Both the position numbers and the translations under genes were made by a program. Shown here piece after piece: positions 1 to 5,077 of a stretch of DNA of 5,214 bases. This DNA comes from CBFHWY01 sp965659675 (lineage in GTDB: Bacteria; Bacteroidota; Bacteroidia; Flavobacteriales_G; Salibacteraceae). Numbering within the stretch: the stretch's first letter is position 1; each line of letters begins with the position of its first letter. The notes beneath the pieces were generated by a model that was not told where the DNA came from, made no database searches, and saw only the letters and a program-made list of their open reading frames with translations. The stretch spans positions 1-5,214 of the forward strand of contig CBFHWY010000120.1 in NCBI GenBank assembly GCA_965659675.1, read 5' to 3'.

Positions 1-1
1 A

Positions 2-331
2 AAGGCAGTAATCAAAGACTCCGAGTTTGAACTGCTTTGGCTTCTCTATTTTAGTTGCCGCCATGAATTTGAGATTGAATTAAAACGCTTATATGGTGAC
101 TTAAGGAAAGTAGAATTAATAAATAGTAACCGAAATCTAGGCACCTGTGAACTTTTAAAAAATCCATTTATAGCTAATCTCCGCGGCAAGAAAACTGGCA
201 AAGGAAATATCACCAACCCATTTGGGGAAAATTTAGATGATATTTGGATTTTTATAGAACCTAGTAAGCTTGGTAACACATGGCTACTTGAATACCTAGA
301 TGTGTTTGATAGAGAAAAAGAACAGAAATAA
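2..331 (+). CDS. C-terminal part of an unrecognised protein (5' end outside window)
   Basis: The frame is open from the first bases of the window to a TAA at 329-331 and encodes 109 residues, beginning KAVIKDSEFELLWLLYF and ending EYLDVFDREKEQK. No start codon is needed because the gene enters from the left. I do not recognise the family. The visible part is mixed charged and hydrophobic: a probable helix rich in Glu and Leu (about residues 8-35), a basic, Gly- and Asn-rich middle (RGKKTGKGNITNPFG, about 61-75), then DDIWIFIEPSKLGNTWLLEYLD, which looks like beta-strand followed by helix. There is no signal peptide or transmembrane segment in this portion. GC is about 34% (114 of 331 counted), clearly lower than the genes to the right, and AT-ending codons such as ata, tta and aga are frequent, which suggests an acquired accessory gene. 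That the frame is coding is fairly likely because its composition reads as a normal soluble protein; function is unknown. Confidence 0.6.
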   Translation, partial: KAVIKDSEFELLWLLYFSCRHEFEIELKRLYGDLRKVELINSNRNLGTCELLKNPFIANLRGKKTGKGNITNPFGENLDDIWIFIEPSKLGNTWLLEYLDVFDREKEQK

Positions 332-372
332 TCGTGGTAATAAACCCTTTTAATAACACCCACGCACAGTTC

Positions 373-413
373 AAGCACATTGCAATCCTCGTTCCTGCGG
401 TTGCAAAGAGCTT
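373..413. repeat. Imperfect hairpin between the left gene and the dehydrogenase
   Basis: The two arms pair as AAGC (373-376) with GCTT (410-413), a three-base internal segment containing one C-G pair between A-A mismatches, TTGCAA (380-385) with TTGCAA (401-406), a bulged T, then CC (387-388) with GG (399-400), around a 10-nt loop. It lies 42 nt past the stop of the left-hand gene, in DNA with CA-rich flanks and no gene. There is no T-tract directly after it on either strand, so it is a poor intrinsic terminator. It could be part of a dispersed intergenic repeat or a recombination site; the sequence alone does not decide. Confidence 0.4.
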
Positions 414-465
414 TCACGCCAACACACGGACGAAAAAGAAATATAAAAACGGGGCACAACAAAAC

Positions 466-499
466 CTATACGCAATGCCCTTCGGGATACTGCGCATAG
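466..499 (-). terminator. Possible terminator hairpin downstream of the dehydrogenase gene
   Basis: CTAT (466-469) pairs with ATAG (496-499), an A-C mismatch follows, CGCA (471-474) pairs with TGCG (491-494), then after a small internal loop CCC (478-480) pairs with GGG (484-486) across a TTC loop. Read on the minus strand the hairpin begins about 20 nt after the dehydrogenase stop and is followed by GTTTTGTTG, a short T-rich run. That arrangement fits a weak Rho-independent terminator for the minus-strand gene. On the plus strand no T-run follows, so it would not end transcription of the left-hand gene. The interrupted stem makes the call moderate. Confidence 0.4.
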
Positions 500-517
500 C
501 CAAACCGTCGAACCCAA

Positions 518-1669
518 TCAATCCTCATCACTCAGTCGATAGATCCTATTCTTATAATCATCGGAGATCAACAAACTCCCATCGGGAGCTACGATCACAT
601 CCACAGGTCGGCCAAAGACAGATTGATCTTCGCCCAGGAAGTTCACCATCTTTAATTCACCGTAAGGTTTGCCGTTTTCAAATAAAACTCGGGTAACTGC
701 ATACCCACCTTTGGTGCTTCTATTCCAGGAGCCGTGATAGGCCACAAAAGCATCTCCCCGAAATTCTTCGGGAAACATTTTTCCATCATAAAAACACATA
801 GCGTTTGGAGCGTGATGTGCTCCAGTTAGCCATTCCGGGATAGAGGTTTTTGCGGCCCAGGCAGCAATGTCAGGACGATCCATATACTCATAACGAGGAA
901 CTCTGGTGCCCGTGATGTATGGGTGACCGTAAAAAGCACCCTCCACATACTTGTTCATCTCGCAGGGAGGATTGAGGTCGGTAATGGGCTGACCAACATC
1001 CTCTTTCTTCTCCATGACCTTGCCAAACCAATCGCTTCCATGGTCCATGCCCCAGATCTCGTCAGTGCCTGGACGATTGACCAACTTCTCGGTATTTCTC
1101 AAGCCTCCACAGTAATAGCGTTTGTCGCCACCGTTTAGATCAAAGGACCAGATCTTAAGACGTTCTGTGTCGGTCTCATCAGTGATGTTTCCCGAACATC
1201 CAATGGCGGTGTAGATCCTATCATTCATGATGAGCACAGGTCTCCACCAATGTCCGCCACCACCTGGAATTTCACCTTCTTTAACCACCTCGATCTCTTC
1301 ATCCGCTTTTCCGTCACCATTGGTATCTCTGGCCTTGAATATTGCACCGGTTTCGGCAAACCACAGCCATCCATCTTTCCAATGCATGCCGTGAACGAGT
1401 TTGTGATCTTCCGTAAAAACAGCCTTGGTTTCATAGTAGCCATCTTGATCATTATCCCTCAATGACATGATCTTGCCTTCCCTGGGTAGCGAAACAAAGA
1501 GGACCTTATCTTCTGCGATCTGCATGAAACGTGGAGACTTCAGATCTGCATTCACCAGTTCCAACTTAAAACCATCTCGCACTTCGATCTTTGGGTTGAC
1601 TTCAAGGTTTTGCTGAGCAGAGCAGCTTAAACTTAAAAGGCTGATATATATCAGTAATCGATTTCTCAT
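518..1669 (-). CDS. Exported PQQ-dependent sugar (sorbosone/glucose) dehydrogenase-family protein
   Basis: This 383-residue protein belongs to the soluble glucose/L-sorbosone dehydrogenase beta-propeller family, in which a PQQ cofactor oxidises aldoses or sorbosone in the periplasm. Visible family features are SPRFM (45-49), HGMHW (93-97, His93 a candidate catalytic base), GLRN (189-192, the family's Gly-x-Arg-Asn segment), HGSDW (210-214), AYHGSWNR (310-317) and the final propeller blade GRPVDVIVAPDGSLLISDD (353-371). Two DxDxDG-type loops, DNDQDG (72-77) and DTNGDG (115-120), look like calcium sites. The N-terminus MRNRLLIYISLLSLSC is a signal sequence; cleavage before Cys16 would give a lipoprotein, although the lipobox (SLSC) is not canonical, and cleavage after CSA (16-18) is the alternative. 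No cytochrome c domain is fused, so electrons must pass to a separate acceptor. The ATG at 1669 is supported by the signal peptide. It is divergent from the lipoprotein gene. Family assignment is strong; substrate and true PQQ use are inferred. Confidence 0.88.
   Translation of the reverse strand: MRNRLLIYISLLSLSCSAQQNLEVNPKIEVRDGFKLELVNADLKSPRFMQIAEDKVLFVSLPREGKIMSLRDNDQDGYYETKAVFTEDHKLVHGMHWKDGWLWFAETGAIFKARDTNGDGKADEEIEVVKEGEIPGGGGHWWRPVLIMNDRIYTAIGCSGNITDETDTERLKIWSFDLNGGDKRYYCGGLRNTEKLVNRPGTDEIWGMDHGSDWFGKVMEKKEDVGQPITDLNPPCEMNKYVEGAFYGHPYITGTRVPRYEYMDRPDIAAWAAKTSIPEWLTGAHHAPNAMCFYDGKMFPEEFRGDAFVAYHGSWNRSTKGGYAVTRVLFENGKPYGELKMVNFLGEDQSVFGRPVDVIVAPDGSLLISDDYKNRIYRLSDED
1641..1654. promoter_or_regulatory. 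14-bp perfect palindrome near the divergent gene starts
   Basis: CTGATATATATCAG is self-complementary over all 14 bases. It sits inside codons 6-10 of the dehydrogenase (its signal peptide) and about 77 bp upstream of the lipoprotein ATG at 1731. Its symmetry and position would suit a dimeric repressor site acting on one or both divergent genes. No regulator is encoded in the window, and one such palindrome in about 5 kb could occur by chance, so this is only a candidate. Confidence 0.2.
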
Positions 1670-1730
1670 AATGTGTCAAATGTCATGAAAGATATTCTTG
1701 AACTGTTCCAATTTAGTAGAAAAGATTGAG

Positions 1731-2900
1731 ATGATGAATATGAGAACATTGATGATAGGAGTTCTGGCCTTGCTTGCGCTTGTGGGCTGTAGGAAGAATG
1801 GATGCATGGATCCCTTAGCCCAGAATTATAGTCCGGGTGCCACCGATGACGATGGATCATGCGTTTATTATGAAGCACTGATCGAGAACTTTAACGGTAC
1901 TACCGATGCCGGGGGAACCTTTCAGTATCAGTATAATTTAGATGAGAACTTTTTCCGCTGGACGAATGAGCTCACTGGCGAGACAGAGGAAGGTAATTAC
2001 TTTGACCTCGGTGGGGAGTATTCCGGTGTGCTGGAATTGAATATTGATAATGAAACTGTGCATACTTTTAAATCTCCTCAGGGTTTTACTGTGGGGTATT
2101 TTCCAAATGAAGAATCTACTAGTTCTTTGGCTTTTGGAACCTCAGATGAAATTGACATTGAAGAAAATGCCTCTAATTACAAAGGTGATTACGTCTATTT
2201 CTTTCTGAGTCCAGGCGGGATTAATGACAATCCCCTTTACAAGGAGTGGGGCTTGATATCTGTTGGTCCTTCAGACTGGCGATTGGTGAACTTTGCCACA
2301 GGAGGAGAAGGGGACTATTTGGCCGTTGCGCCCTATATGATGGACTCGATAAATTTTACCCTTCCGGTAAATGATAGCTGGGATTCTACACCAGAACCAT
2401 GGCGATATGATCCTGATCACAAGGAGCGCATCTTATTAGACTCTGAAATGGGAATGGAACTTACCGTATTCGCGAGTACTGGTCCCGATCACAGCATCAT
2501 GGCAGTAGATGTTCAGGGTGAAGGTATGGGTTTAGCGATGAAAATTGATGACTATAGCTTCTCCGATATTATTGGAGAGTATCGCATCATTGATGTAGAT
2601 CGAACTGGATTTGCATCTTTTGGAAGCCTTGAGTTCAGCGGCGATGGGCTAATGTCTTACAGCTATCGAAACCCAAATGGGGAGGATGAAACTGGAAGCT
2701 TCGGTGGAATTAAAAAAGTAGAGTCTGTCGTGACCAATTGTTTCTACACTGAAGGTTTTGATGATGGAACGGAGGACATGTACCTATTTTTTAGTGGAGG
2801 AGCTATCCTTTATGTAGTTCTTGAAGAAGGAGAGTTCATCTCCTATGGAATGGGGTATAGGTTAGGAGCTAGGGGTCAGGAGCTAGGGGCTAGGATCTAG
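1731..2900 (+). CDS. Lipoprotein of unknown function with one DDGSC module
   Basis: Starting at the ATG at 1731 (ATGs at 1734 and 1740 are equally possible) the product is 389 residues. MRTLMIGVLALLALVGC is a clear lipoprotein signal with lipobox LVGC, lipidated at Cys20, so it is probably anchored in the outer or inner membrane. Directly after comes a single module, GCMDPLAQNYSPGATDDDGSC (24-44), whose two cysteines (25 and 44) could form a disulfide; this Asp-rich module is widespread in secreted Bacteroidota proteins. The remainder is acidic, rich in Gly, Tyr and Phe and probably beta-rich. Two segments resemble each other loosely, NELTGETEEGNYF and NPNGEDETGSF, hinting at a duplicated beta fold, but this is weak. 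I do not recognise a function. The last residues (from about YRLGARG, ending LGARI) and the TAG stop are written in tandem repeat DNA, so the native C-terminus may have been extended or altered. Confidence 0.8.
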   Translation: MMNMRTLMIGVLALLALVGCRKNGCMDPLAQNYSPGATDDDGSCVYYEALIENFNGTTDAGGTFQYQYNLDENFFRWTNELTGETEEGNYFDLGGEYSGVLELNIDNETVHTFKSPQGFTVGYFPNEESTSSLAFGTSDEIDIEENASNYKGDYVYFFLSPGGINDNPLYKEWGLISVGPSDWRLVNFATGGEGDYLAVAPYMMDSINFTLPVNDSWDSTPEPWRYDPDHKERILLDSEMGMELTVFASTGPDHSIMAVDVQGEGMGLAMKIDDYSFSDIIGEYRIIDVDRTGFASFGSLEFSGDGLMSYSYRNPNGEDETGSFGGIKKVESVVTNCFYTEGFDDGTEDMYLFFSGGAILYVVLEEGEFISYGMGYRLGARGQELGARI

Positions 2901-2912
2901 GGGCTAGGATTT
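2857..2912. repeat. Four tandem 14-bp units overlapping the lipoprotein 3' end
   Basis: Units lie at 2857-2870, 2871-2884, 2885-2898 and 2899-2912. The third reads AGGGGCTAGGATCT; the others differ at a few positions, and each can be seen as two degenerate 7-mers of the form (A/T)AGG(A/G)(T/C)(T/C). A partial unit (AGGATCC) follows at 2913. The array encodes the last 14 or so residues of the lipoprotein in one frame and supplies its TAG stop at 2898-2900. Because 14 is not a multiple of three, gain or loss of a unit would shift the frame and change where the protein ends. Confidence 0.85.
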
Positions 2913-2950
2913 AGGATCCAGAGGTGAGAGGCCAGGGCGCCATCGGTTGC

Positions 2951-2992
2951 ACCTTCGGCAAGCCTAAGGCGACCGAGGGCAAGCCTAAGGCG
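2951..2992. repeat. Two tandem 21-bp units
   Basis: Copies lie at 2951-2971 and 2972-2992. Both start ACC and share the 15-base core GGCAAGCCTAAGGCG (2957-2971 and 2978-2992); they differ only at the fourth to sixth bases, TTC against GAG. Each core holds the odd palindrome GCCTAAGGC. The pair is enclosed by short inverted arms CCATCG (2940-2945) and CGATGG (2995-3000), and a small hairpin TTGC (2947-2950) with GCAA (2958-2961) overlaps the first copy. The region is visibly richer in G and C than nearby genes and has no coding function that I can see. Confidence 0.85.
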
Positions 2993-2999
2993 CTCGATG

Positions 3000-3020
3000 G
3001 GAGTCCGGAGTCGGGAGTCG
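3000..3020. repeat. Three tandem 7-bp GGAGTC(C/G) units
   Basis: GGAGTCC (3000-3006), GGAGTCG (3007-3013) and GGAGTCG (3014-3020) follow one another without a break. They resemble the half-units of the 14-bp array at 2857-2912 (for example GGAGCTA), so the same degenerate 7-mer family appears on both sides of the 21-bp pair. The sequence lies in the gap between two convergent genes and is noncoding. Confidence 0.8.
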
Positions 3021-3083
3021 GGGTACGGCTTTGATTTTCGAAATTTGCCGCAGTAGGGGAGTTGTGACAAAGCCACGAGCCCT

Positions 3084-3641
3084 CTAGCTCCTATCCTTCA
3101 ACACCTCTTTCATTCCAGTTTCTAGTCCATCGATGGTCTCCAGATTTTCTTTTTCCCAATAATTTCTGATCCCATCTTCTCCGATTCGGTCTGCCCAGTC
3201 GTCTAGTTCGGAACGTTCAGAAACAAAATCCATCAGGGGAACTCCATTGCCACAGGAGGTCTGTATACCATTGATCTGAATATCCACGATCTGTCTGGCA
3301 CCAGTATTATCATCGAAATGTTGATACAAAGCTTCCCATTCATCATCTCCAGGGTGAATACAATGCGCTTTTCCATAGATCCTTAAGATGAGTGGTTTTC
3401 CTTCAAAAGCACAGGCCATCAGGGTAATTCTGGGGTCAGCTAGCAAGTGAGCAGCGGTTTCGTTACCACTACCTGTTAAATTTAGCCATATCACTCTTTC
3501 AGGCGAAAGCACTTTAAGACTGTCAAGACCCTTTGGCGAAAGGTTAATTCGGCCTTCCGGAGCAGCAGTGGCGACAAAGAAGATGACTTGGTTTTCTAAA
3601 AAACGAGTGAGTTGTTTCGAGAGATTTTTGTGCATTCCCAT
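3084..3641 (-). CDS. Pyridoxamine 5'-phosphate oxidase-like FMN split-barrel protein
   Basis: The 185-residue product matches the small FMN-binding split-barrel (PNPOx-like) family. Key stretches are FFVATAAPEGRINLSPKG (21-38), with the usual 'A(T/S)xxxDGxxNxxPKG' pattern, VIWLNLTGSGNETAAHL (50-66), with the Asn-Glu-Thr segment that lies near the flavin in relatives, and the DPRITLMACAFEGKP and LRIYGKAHCI strands (69-95). The C-terminal part (about 130-185: CGNGVPLMDFV, then a charged helix) is typical of a stand-alone subgroup annotated only as 'pyridoxamine 5'-phosphate oxidase family protein', so vitamin B6 synthesis should not be assumed; reduction of a small molecule or a general redox role is possible. 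It is cytoplasmic, with no signal peptide. The start may be ATG at 3641 or the second ATG two codons later; neither has a good Shine-Dalgarno sequence. It converges with the lipoprotein gene, and its last codons and stop lie in an inverted copy of the repeat core. Confidence 0.88.
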   Translation of the reverse strand: MGMHKNLSKQLTRFLENQVIFFVATAAPEGRINLSPKGLDSLKVLSPERVIWLNLTGSGNETAAHLLADPRITLMACAFEGKPLILRIYGKAHCIHPGDDEWEALYQHFDDNTGARQIVDIQINGIQTSCGNGVPLMDFVSERSELDDWADRIGEDGIRNYWEKENLETIDGLETGMKEVLKDRS

Positions 3642-3689
3642 GAGGAGACTTTTTTAGGAGATGGTTAATAAGCTGTTCATTAGTTTTCC

Positions 3690-3719
3690 TTGTCTAACAA
3701 AGCTAGGGGGATACCTTTG
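3690..3719 (+). promoter_or_regulatory. Bacteroidota-type promoter for the transaldolase gene
   Basis: TTG (3690-3692), a 19-nt spacer and TACCTTTG (3712-3719) match the known Bacteroidota primary sigma-factor pattern TTG-N(17-23)-TAnnTTTG. Transcription should begin near 3725, giving a leader of about 14 nt before the ATG at 3739. This rules out translation from the upstream in-frame ATG at 3661 on this transcript and supports the short start. Confidence 0.65.
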
Positions 3720-3725
3720 TGTCAA
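3698..3725 (-). promoter_or_regulatory. Bacteroidota-type promoter for the split-barrel gene
   Basis: On the minus strand TTG (complement of 3723-3725), a 17-nt spacer and TAGCTTTG (complement of 3698-3705) fit the same TTG-N-TAnnTTTG pattern. Transcription would start near 3692, about 50 nt before the ATG at 3641. It overlaps the transaldolase promoter almost completely, so polymerase bound for one gene should block the other. Confidence 0.5.
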
Positions 3726-3738
3726 ATATCCAAAATCC

Positions 3739-4395
3739 ATGAAATTTTTCATTGACACAGCAAATCTCGATCAAATCAAAGAAGCCGAAGAGTTAGGAGT
3801 ACTTGACGGTGTGACCACAAATCCATCATTGATGGCTAAAGAAGGAATCACGGGTCGAGATAATATCATTCAACACTACATTGATATCTGCAATATTGTG
3901 GATGGGGATGTGAGTGCAGAGGTGATCTCCACTGATTTCGACGGCATTGTGAAAGAAGGCGAGGAATTGGCTGCGCTTCATGAAAACATTGTAGTTAAAG
4001 TTCCTATGATCAAGGATGGTGTGAAGGCCTTGAAATACTTCAGCAATAAAGGAATTAAGACCAACTGTACCCTGGTGTTCTCAGCAGGACAGGCGCTACT
4101 GGCCGCCAAAGCTGGAGCTACTTATGTTTCTCCTTTCATTGGACGTCTGGATGATATCAGCACCAATGGGCTTGACCTTATTGCGCAGATCCGTCAGATC
4201 TACGATAACTATATGTACGATACTCAGATCCTTGCAGCAAGTGTGCGACATACAATGCATGTGATCAATTGTGCTGAGATCGGCGCCGACGTGATGACCG
4301 GACCACTTTCATCTATTCTTGGCTTGCTTAAGCACCCATTAACAGATAGTGGACTGGAGAAATTCCTCGCCGACTACCGAAAAGGAAACGAATAG
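3739..4395 (+). CDS. tal: Transaldolase, small TalC/FSA-type
   Basis: From the ATG at 3739 the protein has 218 residues, the usual size of small transaldolases in the fructose-6-phosphate aldolase-like class. It should move a dihydroxyacetone unit between sugar phosphates in the non-oxidative pentose phosphate pathway, in the cytoplasm. Visible features are MKFFIDTANL (1-10, with Asp6), DGVTTNPSL (23-31), NIVVKVPM (83-90) with Lys87 as the Schiff-base lysine, SPFIGRLDDI (131-140) and ASVRH (167-171). Two positions favour transaldolase over fructose-6-phosphate aldolase: Glu61 in SAEVIS, where FSA has Gln, and Phe133 in SPF, where FSA has Tyr. The longer frame from 3661 adds 26 residues unlike the family and begins upstream of the predicted transcription start, so it is rejected. 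The next gene starts 58 bp downstream in the same direction. Confidence 0.94.
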   Translation: MKFFIDTANLDQIKEAEELGVLDGVTTNPSLMAKEGITGRDNIIQHYIDICNIVDGDVSAEVISTDFDGIVKEGEELAALHENIVVKVPMIKDGVKALKYFSNKGIKTNCTLVFSAGQALLAAKAGATYVSPFIGRLDDISTNGLDLIAQIRQIYDNYMYDTQILAASVRHTMHVINCAEIGADVMTGPLSSILGLLKHPLTDSGLEKFLADYRKGNE

Positions 4396-4422
4396 GGGAT
4401 AAAAGCCTCATACTTCCTTTTT
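4380..4422 (+). terminator. Weak hairpin with T-rich arm after the transaldolase gene
   Basis: AAAAGGAA (4380-4387), inside the last transaldolase codons, is perfectly complementary to TTCCTTTT (4414-4421), with a 26-nt loop containing the stop codon, and the 3' arm runs on into TTTTTATT. The stem is AT-rich and the loop long, so at best it would attenuate transcription into the next gene rather than end it. Confidence 0.25.
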
Positions 4423-4423
4423 A

Positions 4424-4449
4424 TTGCTCGCAACAAACTCTTAATTTAG
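4424..4449 (+). promoter_or_regulatory. Possible weak promoter before the Sua5/YciO-family gene
   Basis: TAATTTAG (4442-4449) matches seven of the eight positions in TAnnTTTG counting the two free ones, and a TTG lies at 4424-4426. The spacer is only 15 nt, shorter than usual. If used, transcription would start at or next to the ATG at 4454, giving an almost leaderless message. Read-through from the transaldolase gene is the alternative. Confidence 0.3.
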
Positions 4450-4453
4450 TTGC

Positions 4454-5077
4454 ATGAGCGCATTGTACTTAAGAATGAATCAGGATCAGCCTTCCTCAAA
4501 GGACCTTGATCGGGTTGCTGAATGCTTACGGGATGGCGGACTCATTATCTATCCAACCGATACGGTATATGGAATAGGTTGTGATATCACCAACACCAAA
4601 GCTTTAGCTAAACTTGCTCGTTTTAAAGGGGTTAAGCCAGAGAAGGCCAACTTTTCCATTGTTTGCCACGACCTTAGTCACTTATCTGAGTACGCAAAAG
4701 TGGATACCCCTGCCTACAAGCTTTTAAAGAAAGCCTTTCCAGGGGCTTTTACTTTTATCTTGAATTCAAGTCCGCACTTACCCAAATTCTTCAAAGGGAA
4801 GAAGACCATAGGCATTCGTATTCCTGATAATAATATTCCAAGAGCCATTGTCGAGCGTTTGGGAGACCCTATCATTACCACCTCTGTACACGATGAGGAT
4901 ACCATTGTAGAATACACCACAGACCCACAAATGATCTACGAGAACTTTAAAGAGCAAGTGGATATTGTGATCGATGGGGGCTATGGAAATAATATCCCAT
5001 CCACCATTGTAGATTATACGCAAGAGGAACCTCTTTTGGTAAGAGAAGGCCTCGGAGACCTTAATGCCTTGATCTAG
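4454..5077 (+). CDS. Sua5/YrdC/YciO-family protein (annotated as threonylcarbamoyl-AMP synthase)
   Basis: The 207-residue protein has the YrdC-type fold. Signature segments are GGLIIYPTDTVYGIGCDI (28-45), the RFKGVKPEKANFSIVCHDL region (56-74), PGAFTFIL (96-103), KTIGIRIPD (117-125), ITTSV (141-145), STIVD (183-187) and VREGLGDL (196-203). TsaC/Sua5 members make threonylcarbamoyl-AMP from threonine, bicarbonate and ATP for the t6A modification of tRNA. This sequence is nearer to E. coli YciO than to TsaC: the N-terminal pattern, the ANFS(I/L)(V/M)C(H/R)DLS stretch and the closing VREG(L/V)GD all agree from memory with YciO, and the 'KxR...' lysine/arginine motif of TsaC is not evident. Whether it serves in t6A synthesis is therefore uncertain; Bacteroidota often carry such a version. 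The length equals YciO's with the start at 4454. The next gene begins immediately after its TAG, in the same frame. Confidence 0.9.
   Translation: MSALYLRMNQDQPSSKDLDRVAECLRDGGLIIYPTDTVYGIGCDITNTKALAKLARFKGVKPEKANFSIVCHDLSHLSEYAKVDTPAYKLLKKAFPGAFTFILNSSPHLPKFFKGKKTIGIRIPDNNIPRAIVERLGDPIITTSVHDEDTIVEYTTDPQMIYENFKEQVDIVIDGGYGNNIPSTIVDYTQEEPLLVREGLGDLNALI

Noticed and set aside
46..462. 138-codon minus-strand open frame over the left-hand gene and hairpin region
   Set aside because: It runs antisense to the AT-rich gene, its product is a Phe/Ser/Arg-rich mix without domain-like character, and it is interrupted by the hairpin segment.
373..462. Integron attC-type site
   Set aside because: The end GGCACAAC does not fit the RYYYAAC core, and no opposite core could be paired; an attC call is not supported.
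334..696. 120-codon plus-strand open frame
   Set aside because: Its second half is antisense to the well-supported dehydrogenase, and its product is a low-quality His/Arg/Ser-rich sequence.
1225..1465. Short open frames on both strands within the dehydrogenase gene
   Set aside because: They are shadows of the real minus-strand gene in other frames.
1698..1730. Longer lipoprotein start at TTG 1698
   Set aside because: It would put 11 extra residues, including acidic ones, before a lipoprotein signal that works well from the ATGs at 1731-1740.
1666..1878. 70-codon minus-strand frame over the lipoprotein start
   Set aside because: It is antisense to the signal peptide and DDGSC module, which are clearly coding on the plus strand.
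2951..2992. CRISPR-type repeats
   Set aside because: There are only two copies, directly adjoining without spacers, and no cas gene.
3026..3050. Hairpin CGGC...GCCG with ATTT/AAAT inner pairs as a terminator between the convergent genes
   Set aside because: The stem is broken by an uneven internal loop and no T-run follows on either strand.
3661..3738. Upstream 26-codon extension of the transaldolase from ATG 3661
   Set aside because: It is unlike the family N-terminus and lies over the promoter and before the predicted transcript start.
4714..5023. Minus-strand frames of 68 and 81 codons over the Sua5/YciO-family gene
   Set aside because: They are antisense to a strongly conserved protein and have no family features.
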